Below, one piece after another: positions 32,038-41,755 of a stretch of DNA of 64,000 nt; position 1 is the first letter of the stretch; every line of letters begins with the position of its first letter. The notes under the pieces were generated by a model, which was not told where the DNA came from, searched no databases, and saw only the letters and a list, made by a program, of their open reading frames with translations. A program made the position numbers and the translations under genes. Origin of the DNA: Hydrogenimonas sp. (GTDB taxonomy: Bacteria; Campylobacterota; Campylobacteria; Campylobacterales; Hydrogenimonadaceae); contig WFYC01000066.1 of NCBI GenBank assembly GCA_015490295.1, positions 62,001 through 126,000 on the forward strand, read 5' to 3'.

Positions 32038-32994
32038 TTAGAATCTTTCGCATCGCTCCTCTTTGAATGCCATAGCCTCTGCACGTTCGAGCAGCTCTTT
32101 CGCTCCGGCCTCTATCATTATATCGGCCAAGCGGAATCCAAGAGCTGCCGCTTCGCTTCTTGGGGCATCGATGATCTCTTTTAAAATTTCGGTTCCATCG
32201 GGAAGACCGACCATAGCCCGTACAAACACACGATCTGCAGAAACCTTGGCATTGACTGCAATCGGAACCTGGCAGCTCCCTTCGAGCTTTGCGACGAAAT
32301 CGCGCTCTATCTTCGCTGCCAAAGCCGAATCTTCGTCGTTCAGAACCGAAGCGATTTCGGCCACTTTTTCGTCGTCTATTATTTCGATTCCGAGCGAAGC
32401 CTGTCCGGATGGAGGAATCATGACATTATCGTCAATAGGCTCATGGTATGGAACGCTTTCGAGCAGCCCGAGTCTCTTCATGCCCACGTATGCCAGAATG
32501 ATCGCATCGTACTCACCTTCGGCAAGCTTGCGAAGCCTCGTATTTACGTTACCCCGCAGATTTTTGATCTTCAGATCAGGCCTGATCGATCGAAGCTGCA
32601 TCTGACGCCGGAGGCTGGTGGTTCCGACTACGGCACCATTCGGCAGTTCTTCAATATTTCGGTATTTGTGTGAAAGAAAACAGTCTCTTATGTCGTCACG
32701 CTTGGTGATTGCGGCCAGTTTGAGCCCGTCGGGCATCACCGTAGGCACATCCTTGAGGCTGTGTACGGCCAGATGGGCTCTGCCTGCCAGCATCACATCC
32801 TCTATCTCTTTGGTAAAGAGCCCTTTGCCCCCGATCAGTGCGAGGGGCTTGTCCAAAATCTTGTCACCTGTCGAAGTCACAACTTCGAAATCTATCTTCA
32901 TATCGGGAAATCTCTTCTGCAGTTCAGATTTCACATACTCCGCCTGCCACATAGCAAGCTGGCTTCCACGCGTCGCTATTATCAGTTTTTCCAT
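32038..32994 (-). CDS. hemC: Porphobilinogen deaminase
   Basis: IATRGSQLAMWQAEYVKSEL, GKGLFTKEIEDVML, VHSLKDVPT, LEGSCQVPIAV. Confidence 0.96.
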   Translation of the reverse strand: MEKLIIATRGSQLAMWQAEYVKSELQKRFPDMKIDFEVVTSTGDKILDKPLALIGGKGLFTKEIEDVMLAGRAHLAVHSLKDVPTVMPDGLKLAAITKRDDIRDCFLSHKYRNIEELPNGAVVGTTSLRRQMQLRSIRPDLKIKNLRGNVNTRLRKLAEGEYDAIILAYVGMKRLGLLESVPYHEPIDDNVMIPPSGQASLGIEIIDDEKVAEIASVLNDEDSALAAKIERDFVAKLEGSCQVPIAVNAKVSADRVFVRAMVGLPDGTEILKEIIDAPRSEAAALGFRLADIMIEAGAKELLERAEAMAFKEERCERF

Positions 32995-32998
32995 AGTC

Positions 32999-33838
32999 CT
33001 ACTTCTTTATGAATGATTTGTATTTTTCTCTTGTTATATCTTTCTTGCCGTCGGCGAAAATGGTCGGAGTTCCGGTAACGAGCATTTTTCGTGCAGTGAT
33101 TCTGTCGTGAAGGATGATCTTCTCTATCCTCTTCTCATGAAGCTCCTGGGGTGTGATCTTCATACCGGTCTCTTTTTCTACTATCTTCAAGATCTTTTTC
33201 TCATCTTTTAGTTCCGGATCGATCTTGATCGAATACATCTTGTCGACAACATCTTTTCTGCCCCTCAGTTTCGCCACTTCCATAACCCTGACCAGTGTAT
33301 CGGAAGCGGGGTGAATCGCACTTAGAGGGAGGTGATAATAGAAGAGTGCTATCTTGTCAGGATTCTGCTTCACCGCTTTCAGAAGTTCAGGCACATACAT
33401 TCTGCAAAACGGGCATAGAGGGTCGGAAAATAGAATCAGTTTGTGTTCGGCATCCGGGTTACCGTAAATAAGGTGGGATTCCGAATATATGTCGTCCGGA
33501 AGTTTCGGCTGGATAATGGAGCGTATATCCATCCCGGTTTTGCGATCTATAAGCTCCGTGGTTATCAGATTTTTGCTTACAAAAAGAATTGTCTCAAAAC
33601 CTATTTTTCTCGTCTTCTTATCTCTTGTTAGCTCCAGATCCGCCTCCACTACATATGCGGACCACCCTTTTACACCCGGTATCGGAAGCTTTTCGGCCAC
33701 CTCAATACTCTTTATCTTCAGCCCTCTGTTCTGACTTAGCTTCTTTTTTACGAAATTGATCACATCCGTATCGCTGCCGGCGATGGCCAGGCTACTTCCT
33801 ATTATCAGGATGGTCAATAATCTCAACATCGATGACAT
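32999..33838 (-). CDS. Exported DsbC/DsbA-like thioredoxin-fold protein
   Basis: Signal peptide, LILFSDPLCPFCRMYVPELL (CPFC), VTGTPTIFADGKK; start set at MSSMLRL. Confidence 0.85.
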   Translation of the reverse strand: MSSMLRLLTILIIGSSLAIAGSDTDVINFVKKKLSQNRGLKIKSIEVAEKLPIPGVKGWSAYVVEADLELTRDKKTRKIGFETILFVSKNLITTELIDRKTGMDIRSIIQPKLPDDIYSESHLIYGNPDAEHKLILFSDPLCPFCRMYVPELLKAVKQNPDKIALFYYHLPLSAIHPASDTLVRVMEVAKLRGRKDVVDKMYSIKIDPELKDEKKILKIVEKETGMKITPQELHEKRIEKIILHDRITARKMLVTGTPTIFADGKKDITREKYKSFIKK

Positions 33839-34229
33839 CGCACTCTCCTTCTTTGAATTCATCTTTTGTCTCCAGGCCGGACCTTCCGGCCGGTCGGGCT
33901 TTTGAAAAGAGTCTGCGCGCTATAAAACCGGAAAAGATTCCAAACTGCAGAAGCAGTCCGACTATATCGGTGAAAAAACCCGGAACAATCAGAAGTATAG
34001 CGCCTACCAGCGCTGCCAGATTCTGTTTTTGAAAAGATTCCGGCGTTATCTCGCCGGGCATCATGGCCCGCATATTTTCGGAAAAAGTATAACGGAAGTT
34101 TGTTAACAGAAGCAAACCCGCCAGCGCACTGCCGATCACCTCCATAAAGGTCCAGAACGGCCCTATGGCTGCAGAAATCTCGACCGATACGAATATCTCC
34201 ACAAAGAGGTAGATCAGAAAATAGATCAT
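33792..34229 (-). CDS. FxsA family membrane protein
   Basis: [56 protein letters not shown]. Confidence 0.85.
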   Translation of the reverse strand: MIYFLIYLFVEIFVSVEISAAIGPFWTFMEVIGSALAGLLLLTNFRYTFSENMRAMMPGEITPESFQKQNLAALVGAILLIVPGFFTDIVGLLLQFGIFSGFIARRLFSKARPAGRSGLETKDEFKEGECDVIDVEIIDHPDNRK

Positions 34230-35992
34230 CCCACAATTTCCGCAGTTTTTTCAGCCGCATCGTCTACGCCAGCTTCTACTCTGACAAGACCGTCACGCTT
34301 TATTATCTCCACTTTTCCTTCCGAAAGCTTTTTGCCGACCACCACAGCACAGGGAAACCCTATAAGTTCGAAATCTTTCATCTTGAAACCGAAGCGCTCA
34401 GGCCTGTCGTCCAAAAGAGCGTCCACTCCCATTTTTTTCAGATCTCCATATATTTTTTCTCCAACACGAAGCTGCTCTTCATCTTTTGCATTGCCGACAA
34501 CCACCACCGCTTCGAAAGGCGCCACACTCGAAGGCCAGATAGATCCTTTCTCGTCGTGATGCTGTTCAATGACTGCCGCCAGCAGGCGGCTTACGCCTAT
34601 GCCGTAGGTTCCCATGACAAACGGCTTCGACTTGCCATCCCTGTCAAGAAAATTGGCATCCAGAGGCTCGGAGTAGCGAGTACCCAGCTGGAAAATGTGG
34701 CCCACCTCTATCCCTTTGGTGTATGCCAGCTTTCCGCCGCACTCCCTGCATTTGTCGCCGATCTTCACCTGAACAAGATCGTCGAACTTTTCATCCTCTA
34801 AAACATTCAGGTTGACTCCCACGATATGGTAATCTTTTTCGTTCGCTCCGCAGATCATGTGCGAAGCACCCTTCAAAGAGTTGTCGAAGAGTGTTTTAAC
34901 TTCAAAAGAAGCCTTTCGGGAAGTATATATCTGCCTGTTCTGCTCATCCGCAAGAGGGTTTCTTCTAATGGAGACAGGTCCGATAAAACCCGGTACAAGA
35001 TCGGCCGTCTCCAACTCCTCCTCGGTTACGTCCACAAGTTCGTTCGCACCTACGCTGTTGGCCGCTTTGGTCTCTTGAAGCTCATCCGAACCTCTCAGGA
35101 AGAAAAGAATGATCTCATTTTTCCCCTCGTCATAAACTGCACGTTTTGCAACGCACTTTACAATATAGTATGGATCGACATGGAAATATTTCGCCAGATC
35201 CTCAATGGAGGTGACACCGGGCGTATGAAACTTCATAAGATCGGCTTCGGGAGCCTCCGGAATCTCATCTGTTTCGGCCCTCTTCGCAGCCTCAATATTC
35301 GCGGCATAGTCACACCCATCGCATACTACTATCGTATCTTCTCCGCTGTCGGCAAGAACCATAAACTCTTTGCTGCCTTCGCCGCCTATGGCGCCGCTGT
35401 CCGCTTCTACAACCCTGAAGTCGAGCCCCATCCTGCTAAAGATTTTACGGTATGTCTGTTCCATAAGGTTGAACTCTCTGACCATATCTTCATGATCGGC
35501 GTGAAAGCTGTAGCCGTCTTTCATTATGAATTCACGCCCGCGCATAAGACCGAATCTGGGTCTGGCTTCATCACGAAACTTAAGGTTTATCTGGTAAAGA
35601 TTGGCCGGCAGCTGCTTGTAGCTGTTTATGAACCGGCCGGCCAGCTCCACCATCATCTCCTCATGTGTAGGCCCGAGAACGAATTCGTTCCCTTTTCTGT
35701 CGTTGAAGCGAAGAAGCTCCGCACCATATTTTTCGTATCTACCGCTCTTTTTCCAAAGCTCGGCCGGGGTTACGAAACCGAGCTGGACCTCTTGGCATCC
35801 GGCAGCATCGAGCTCCTCTTTGACGATGGCTCTTACCTTGTCCAAAACCCGTTTGCCAAGAGGCAGAAAGTCGTATATACCGCTGGCCACCTGATAGATG
35901 AACCCGCCTCTTACAAGATAGATATGGCTTGGAAGAACGGCATCTTTGGGTGCCTCTTTCAGTGTAGGTATCAGCAGTTTTGAAAACCTCAT
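34226..35992 (-). CDS. proS: Prolyl-tRNA synthetase
   Basis: [62 protein letters not shown]. Confidence 0.97.
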   Translation of the reverse strand: MRFSKLLIPTLKEAPKDAVLPSHIYLVRGGFIYQVASGIYDFLPLGKRVLDKVRAIVKEELDAAGCQEVQLGFVTPAELWKKSGRYEKYGAELLRFNDRKGNEFVLGPTHEEMMVELAGRFINSYKQLPANLYQINLKFRDEARPRFGLMRGREFIMKDGYSFHADHEDMVREFNLMEQTYRKIFSRMGLDFRVVEADSGAIGGEGSKEFMVLADSGEDTIVVCDGCDYAANIEAAKRAETDEIPEAPEADLMKFHTPGVTSIEDLAKYFHVDPYYIVKCVAKRAVYDEGKNEIILFFLRGSDELQETKAANSVGANELVDVTEEELETADLVPGFIGPVSIRRNPLADEQNRQIYTSRKASFEVKTLFDNSLKGASHMICGANEKDYHIVGVNLNVLEDEKFDDLVQVKIGDKCRECGGKLAYTKGIEVGHIFQLGTRYSEPLDANFLDRDGKSKPFVMGTYGIGVSRLLAAVIEQHHDEKGSIWPSSVAPFEAVVVVGNAKDEEQLRVGEKIYGDLKKMGVDALLDDRPERFGFKMKDFELIGFPCAVVVGKKLSEGKVEIIKRDGLVRVEAGVDDAAEKTAEIVG

Positions 35993-36263
35993 TCTCTTTT
36001 TCCTGTTTTTTTATTTATTTTATACGCTTCGTCGGCAAAGCCGCCGAAGCTGCGATAACTCTGCGTTCGCCTCGGCAGCGGGCCCACGCGCAGATGAACC
36101 GCGCTTATATTTTTTCTCTTTCTTCGCCGGAATACGCCGAAGCTGTACTCAGATATGTTCCTGATAAACAAGCGCTCCCTGCGTGGCCAAGCGCGGCTTG
36201 GCTGTGCATATAAAAAGCTTCACGCCATTTTATCAAAGTTTCGCCGTTAATGGCACCGCTTAG

Positions 36264-37571
36264 TCAACGCAAATCGTCTTTCATAATGAATTCGCACTTG
36301 TATTTGTCTACCATCCTGACATCCGCATCGGTTTTGAATATATACTTCATCGCCTCTATTATCGTATCCGCCCTCGGCTGCTCCGCCACATCCCTGAGCT
36401 GCTTTGTAGGTGTATGAAGAAACTTGTTGAATGCGTTGTGCACCAGCTTTTCAACATTTTTTTGAGTCTCCGGCGGAATGAAACCCTTTTTTACCGCTCG
36501 TTCAATCTCTGCCATTGCCGCCCGTCTGGCCTGCTCTCTGACATCTTTTATGAGCGGATCTATCATAAGCGTCTGAAGCCACTTGAAAAACTCTATCGTA
36601 TAGCGGCCAACTATCTCGTATGCCCTGCGTGCCTGCTCTTTTCTCAACGCCATATTGTTGTCGACAATCTCTTTAAGATCGTCGACGGCATATATATTTA
36701 TTCTATCGTCGCCTATATCCTCTATATCCCTGGGGACCGCAAGATCGAACCAGTGCCTCTCGAACGATGTCGGTTCCACCATCTCTTCGGTAATTATGGG
36801 ATGCGGAGCACCGGTCGCCGAAAAGAGAAGCCTATATCGGTTGATATAGTCGACAAGGGTGTGAAAAGGTTCTATATCTATATGGTCTCCTACCGCATCT
36901 GCAATCTTTTTGGCGTTCTCTACGGAGCGGTTGAATATAACGACGTTGCAGCCGTTTGCCACCAGGTGCTTCGCCACTATTTCGCTCATCTCACCGGCTC
37001 CTACAACAAGCCCGGTAAATCCGCCCAGATTACCTCCCATGACCTCTTTTGCCTGCGATACTGCAGCACCGGCGACCGAGACCGGGTTTTTCGATATCTC
37101 CGTAGTGTTACGGACTTCTGCCGCACATTTAAACGCATAATGGATCAGTCTTGAAATCTTCTGGGAGCAGAAACCGTTCTCGAAAGCGAATCTGAAAGCG
37201 TCTTTTAACTGCCCGGCGATCTGCGTTTCACCCACTACGAGGCTGTCGAGCGATGAGGCGACGGAAAAGAGATGGTGTACGGCACCCTCGTCTTCATAGA
37301 CATCAGCCCTGCCTTCGAGCTCCTCTATAGAGAGGCCGCTGTGTACATGCAGAAGCTCGAAGATCGCATGCAGTGCGGCAGAGGGGATGGATGTACTTAC
37401 CAGGAATTCGACCCTGTTACAGGTGGAGAGCAGCATCGCTTCGTTGATCCCCTCCGTTTTTAGAAGAGTTGCAAGGGCCTTGGCTTTAAGATCTTCATCC
37501 GGGAATGCCAGCTTCTCCCTGACTTCTATGTCGGTATTTTTATGTGAATAGCTGACTACAACATATTGCAT
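36264..37571 (-). CDS. hemA: Glutamyl-tRNA reductase
   Basis: AMLLSTCNRVEFLVS, VVGETQIAGQLKDAFRFA, VGAGEMSEIVAKHL. Confidence 0.96.
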   Translation of the reverse strand: MQYVVVSYSHKNTDIEVREKLAFPDEDLKAKALATLLKTEGINEAMLLSTCNRVEFLVSTSIPSAALHAIFELLHVHSGLSIEELEGRADVYEDEGAVHHLFSVASSLDSLVVGETQIAGQLKDAFRFAFENGFCSQKISRLIHYAFKCAAEVRNTTEISKNPVSVAGAAVSQAKEVMGGNLGGFTGLVVGAGEMSEIVAKHLVANGCNVVIFNRSVENAKKIADAVGDHIDIEPFHTLVDYINRYRLLFSATGAPHPIITEEMVEPTSFERHWFDLAVPRDIEDIGDDRINIYAVDDLKEIVDNNMALRKEQARRAYEIVGRYTIEFFKWLQTLMIDPLIKDVREQARRAAMAEIERAVKKGFIPPETQKNVEKLVHNAFNKFLHTPTKQLRDVAEQPRADTIIEAMKYIFKTDADVRMVDKYKCEFIMKDDLR

Positions 37572-38467
37572 TAAAAATCCCTCTCTATCATAGCTGTTAC
37601 TATATCCGCCAAAGAGGTTTCACCTGCTCCCTCCATCAGCGAGACAGCCTCATCTCCAAGCTCTTTGGCGTAAAGGTAGGCTTTTTTCAGCGCGCCCGTT
37701 TCGTCCATCATCGCTCTTATCCACTCCTTCTCCTCTTCAGACAGCTTTTTTGCATGAAGAGATTTCAGTCGTTTACGGTCGCTTTCATTCAGCGACTCGA
37801 AAAGATAGATATACGGAAGCGTACTTTTGCCCTCCTCGAAATCGTGCATCGCGGGTTTTCCGAGCTGTTCGCTGCTTTGCGAGATGTCGAGTATATCGTC
37901 TACAATCTGAAATGCGATGCCGAGATTCCGTCCATACACACCGTATATATGAGCATCCTTACCGGCCAGTATAGCGGCAGATGCGGCGGTAGCTTCGATC
38001 AGTGCCGCGGTCTTTTGGTAGATCATCTGCATGTATGCCTGCTCATCCGCATGGAAGCTTTTAGAGAGTCGCACATCCATTATTTCACCGATACTGAGCT
38101 GCGTAACGGCTGAAGCGATTTTCGAGGCTACACTCCGCTCGAATCCCGTCAGCTCCTCGAAACCTTTGGAGTATAGAATATCGCCCATCATAACAGCCTG
38201 CTTGCTGCCTTCGGTGGCGTTCAAAGATGCGACACCCCGACGAACCATGGCATCGTCGATCACATCGTCGTGCAGAAGACTTGCCGCATGGATCATCTCT
38301 ATAATGGCAGCAAGCCGTACTGCATCATCACCTGTACCTGCGATTTTAAGAACGAGTTTTGCACGAAGACGCTTTCCGTGAGGAAGATTTACAAAAAGTT
38401 CCGAAACATATTCATTGGACAGATCATCGATAAACTGCCGCATCAGGGATTCTACACGCTCCAACAT
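37571..38467 (-). CDS. Polyprenyl diphosphate synthase
   Basis: LLHDDVIDDAMVRRG and FQIVDDILDI Asp-rich motifs. Confidence 0.93.
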   Translation of the reverse strand: MLERVESLMRQFIDDLSNEYVSELFVNLPHGKRLRAKLVLKIAGTGDDAVRLAAIIEMIHAASLLHDDVIDDAMVRRGVASLNATEGSKQAVMMGDILYSKGFEELTGFERSVASKIASAVTQLSIGEIMDVRLSKSFHADEQAYMQMIYQKTAALIEATAASAAILAGKDAHIYGVYGRNLGIAFQIVDDILDISQSSEQLGKPAMHDFEEGKSTLPYIYLFESLNESDRKRLKSLHAKKLSEEEKEWIRAMMDETGALKKAYLYAKELGDEAVSLMEGAGETSLADIVTAMIERDF

Positions 38468-38470
38468 GAT

Positions 38471-38899
38471 CTATTTTTTTCCTTCCGTGTAAAAAATCTC
38501 GCTCATACCGTAATCTTTTATCTTCAGGTCCAGATAAGCCCTCTTCTTTTTTTCATCGAAAGCCTTGAATACGATAAGCGCATAAGGTCTCTCCATCTGC
38601 TTTTTGGATGCATCGGCAGCCTTGGCAAAGAGTCCGATTTTAAAAGTATCCAATCCATACTTCGTGTACAGTATCGGCTGAAAAGTACGTTTTTCATAAT
38701 TTACATGCATTACCAGCGCACCGTTTTTATAAAGCGTCCAGAGAAATTTGAGATTGTGTATGCGTCCGCCCTCACGAATCTGTATCTTTTGCCAACTATC
38801 TTTCTTCAGACTGAAAGCGGCGCTATGGTCCCACTCCCCGGCTGCAAAAAGCGGTGATAGAAAAATAGATACAACCGCAGCCAGAAGGGCTCTACTCAT
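38471..38899 (-). CDS. Exported protein of unknown function
   Basis: Signal peptide; tightly packed between neighbours. Confidence 0.65.
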   Translation of the reverse strand: MSRALLAAVVSIFLSPLFAAGEWDHSAAFSLKKDSWQKIQIREGGRIHNLKFLWTLYKNGALVMHVNYEKRTFQPILYTKYGLDTFKIGLFAKAADASKKQMERPYALIVFKAFDEKKKRAYLDLKIKDYGMSEIFYTEGKK

Positions 38900-39173
38900 T
38901 CTGGGTCAATATATTCGCCGTCAGTTCGATATATCTGCTCTGTATGCAGTTCTCCAGCTCTTCGGAAGGCAGATAGGCACGTTTTCGCACCTCCTCTTCC
39001 AGCGCCTCTTCACCGATCTTCTCCTCGAGCATCATCTCGAGAATACATACTCTTTGAACGAGCTTGTCCAGCTCCAATTCGACAAGATTTCTGTTTGCGT
39101 TGTATACTATGTCAAAAAACTTCGCCTTTGGCGAACCGCCTGTAAAGATATCCTCTTCATCTTCAAAAATCAT
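38892..39173 (-). CDS. DUF2018-like small protein
   Basis: MIFEDEEDIFTGGSPKAKFFDIVYNANRNLVELELDKLVQR, a type familiar from Campylobacterota. Confidence 0.7.
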   Translation of the reverse strand: MIFEDEEDIFTGGSPKAKFFDIVYNANRNLVELELDKLVQRVCILEMMLEEKIGEEALEEEVRKRAYLPSEELENCIQSRYIELTANILTQNE

Positions 39174-39258
39174 ATCTGTAATCCTCTTCCATCATCAAGA
39201 TAAAACCTCCCACTATAATCAATTATTATTCAGTGGCATGGCGCTACAAAAAGGGATA

Positions 39259-41232
39259 TTATACCACATCTTCCTTTTCGGGGCCTTTTTCTATATCCTC
39301 TATCGGTGCCGGCTCTTGAATGTAGTAGCCCTGCGCTACATCTATTCCAAGCTCACGAACCTTTTTGTAAATCATCTCGTTGCTTACAAATTCCGCTACC
39401 GTTCTGATGCCGAGTTTTTTTGCGAAATCTATTATCGCCTCCACGATCACCTGGGCATTTTTGTCGTTATGAATATTTCTTATCAGCGACCCGTCTATCT
39501 TGATAAAGTCGGCTTTAAGCTTTATAAGGTAGGAGAAGTTGGAGTATCCGGTACCGAAATCGTCTATCGCTATCTGGCATCCAAGATCTTTCATTTCGTT
39601 TACGAAACTCTCCACCTCCGGAAATATTTCGATATTTTCACTCTCGAGAAGCTCGAATATCACCCTATGCGCGACACCGTGATGAACAATCCTCTCTTTA
39701 ATATAAGAGACGGTTTCAGGATTCAGGATATCTTCAACCGAAAGGTTGATCGAGAAGGTTAGATTTTTTCTGTTTTTGAAAAAAGCACAGCTTAGCTCCA
39801 CCACTCTCATCGTCATGAACTGATACTGATGGCTCTTTTGCGCAAGAGGAAGAAACTTATATGGCGAGACCACTTCGCCATCCTCTTTGATAAGCCTGAC
39901 AAGTACTTCGTAACCTTTGATTTTCTTGCCCTCTACATCATACAGAGGCTGAGCATATGGAACTATCCTATCTTGCGCGAGGGCACTCTTAATCTCTCTT
40001 ATCCAGTAGATATTCTCTCTGTATTTGGTTTCAAGATTCCACTCTGAAGAGAAGATCATAATCGGCTTTCTTTGCTTTCTGGCCTCTTTCAGAGCCATGT
40101 CGGCCTGCTCTATCATCGGCGCCTCTTCGACTGTACAGCCGATAGTAACACGTATATCTACCCGGTTCTCTTCATAATAGAAGTGGGTTCTTTCTATTTT
40201 GCTACGGACGGAGTTCAAAAAAGCTTTCGCCTCGTCCAGATAGAACTTTCCGTTTTTAATAAGGACGAACTCGTCACCTGAAATACGGTAAGCACGGTCG
40301 ATATCCAGCTCTCCAAGCGTATCGGCGAAGTTTTTCAGAATAATATCTCCGGCACGATGGCCGTAGAGGTCGTTGATTTCTGTAAAGTCATCTATATTCA
40401 CAATTGCTACAAGCGCCTCACTCTGTTTTGAGAGATCGTCCATCAAGGCCCGTCTGTTCGGCAGTCCTGTAAGCTGGTCCGTATAGAGCTGCTGCCACAG
40501 TTGTGCGGTCTTTTCTTCGACTTTTTGGGAAAGAATCTGTTTCATATTCTCCTGCAGATCGGTATATGCAGTTACATTCTCCTGCATCTTCCGAACTGCA
40601 TTCATGATAAGTTTGATCTCTTTGTCATCGCTTTCGCAGTCCAGTACCAGATCTTTACCTTTTACATCATACTCTGCAAGTGCACCTGCTACCTTTTTCA
40701 GAGGTATGAGGCGTTTTCTTATCTGATAAGCGAGAGCTATAAACAGAAGCGTCGCGACAGAGAAAAAGAGAAGCAGAAGACGTGTCATCTTCTGAACCAT
40801 CTCACGATAGTGCATACTGGAGTAGTGAAGCTGAAGCAGCGCTATCTGCTTGTTTCCACCAGGCTCGAAAATGGGAGTCGCTATCTGAAAAGTCTCGGTT
40901 TGAGCGTTCAGCCCGTTGGAGTGGCGCTTCATCTTTCTGATGATCTCTCCGTTTTTCTTCAGGTATACAGCAAGAATATCCTTTTCGGTCATTATCTGCT
41001 TTACGGCCTCATCGACCTTGTCATTGAAGCCCAGATAGAGGTTTATTCCGATCTGCGGTGCGAACATCTTTGCCACAAGTTCCGCCTTTTCCCTCTCCAC
41101 ATCATAGAGGGTCTTTTTTCCTATATGTTCAAAAACGAAAAACATCGACGCTAATACTATAAGAGCGACAAAAAGGACATAAAAGATGATCTTGGTAGAG
41201 AGTGAATACCCTTTCTCACTCTGCATCGACAA
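39259..41232 (-). CDS. Membrane GGDEF-EAL protein with periplasmic sensor loop
   Basis: Two TMs around a periplasmic region; QLTGLPNRRALMDDL ... RISGDEF; EVLVR, DDFGTGYSNFSYLIKLKADFIKIDGSLI. TTG start at 41232 or ATG at 41226. Confidence 0.93.
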   Translation of the reverse strand: MSMQSEKGYSLSTKIIFYVLFVALIVLASMFFVFEHIGKKTLYDVEREKAELVAKMFAPQIGINLYLGFNDKVDEAVKQIMTEKDILAVYLKKNGEIIRKMKRHSNGLNAQTETFQIATPIFEPGGNKQIALLQLHYSSMHYREMVQKMTRLLLLFFSVATLLFIALAYQIRKRLIPLKKVAGALAEYDVKGKDLVLDCESDDKEIKLIMNAVRKMQENVTAYTDLQENMKQILSQKVEEKTAQLWQQLYTDQLTGLPNRRALMDDLSKQSEALVAIVNIDDFTEINDLYGHRAGDIILKNFADTLGELDIDRAYRISGDEFVLIKNGKFYLDEAKAFLNSVRSKIERTHFYYEENRVDIRVTIGCTVEEAPMIEQADMALKEARKQRKPIMIFSSEWNLETKYRENIYWIREIKSALAQDRIVPYAQPLYDVEGKKIKGYEVLVRLIKEDGEVVSPYKFLPLAQKSHQYQFMTMRVVELSCAFFKNRKNLTFSINLSVEDILNPETVSYIKERIVHHGVAHRVIFELLESENIEIFPEVESFVNEMKDLGCQIAIDDFGTGYSNFSYLIKLKADFIKIDGSLIRNIHNDKNAQVIVEAIIDFAKKLGIRTVAEFVSNEMIYKKVRELGIDVAQGYYIQEPAPIEDIEKGPEKEDVV

Positions 41233-41755
41233 ACCTTACTATGCTGTAAAGAGAAGGTGCAAAGAGAGTCCCGGCTTTTTGAAGTACCGCCCTGTTCATA
41301 TATATGACGGTAGACTGCTCTATAGTCAAGGCGAAAAGCGCTCCATATTTCAAATCTTTGAAATCATACACAAAAACCGGAATCTTTTCACGAAGAGCGA
41401 AATCTACAGCTCTTTTCATATCCTCTTCATCGGCTTTCAAAATATAGAACGCATCGGAGTGAAACGGCGGCTCCAACTCTCTGAAAGTGGCCATCTCCGC
41501 CTCGAAGGAAATACCGCCCAGGCTATGATCGTAATATGCCTCTATCTTGTCGACGATCTTCTCAGCCGTAAACTCGTCTTCAGGCTCGTAAAGTACAGTA
41601 AAGACGACCGGCTTGTTATTGTGCCTGGCTGCAATTCCCTCTTCGAGCATCAAAAGTTTGGGATATATTCTGCTTTGTGCATCAAGAAGCAGTTCGTTAT
41701 AGGTATACCCCCACATCGACTGCCAAAAAATCAGCAAAAGAGCGATATACCGCAT
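41216..41755 (-). CDS. Small exported protein, YfiR/DUF4154-like
   Basis: Signal peptide MRYIALLLIFWQSMWG; C-terminal GALFALTIEQSTVIYMNRAVLQKAGTLFAPSLYSIVRFVD resembles the YfiR family end; flanked by TonB receptor and GGDEF-EAL genes. Confidence 0.55.
   Translation of the reverse strand: MRYIALLLIFWQSMWGYTYNELLLDAQSRIYPKLLMLEEGIAARHNNKPVVFTVLYEPEDEFTAEKIVDKIEAYYDHSLGGISFEAEMATFRELEPPFHSDAFYILKADEEDMKRAVDFALREKIPVFVYDFKDLKYGALFALTIEQSTVIYMNRAVLQKAGTLFAPSLYSIVRFVDAE

Noticed and set aside
34826-35983. 385-aa plus-strand ORF opposite proS
   Set aside because: Antisense to proS with no motif support.
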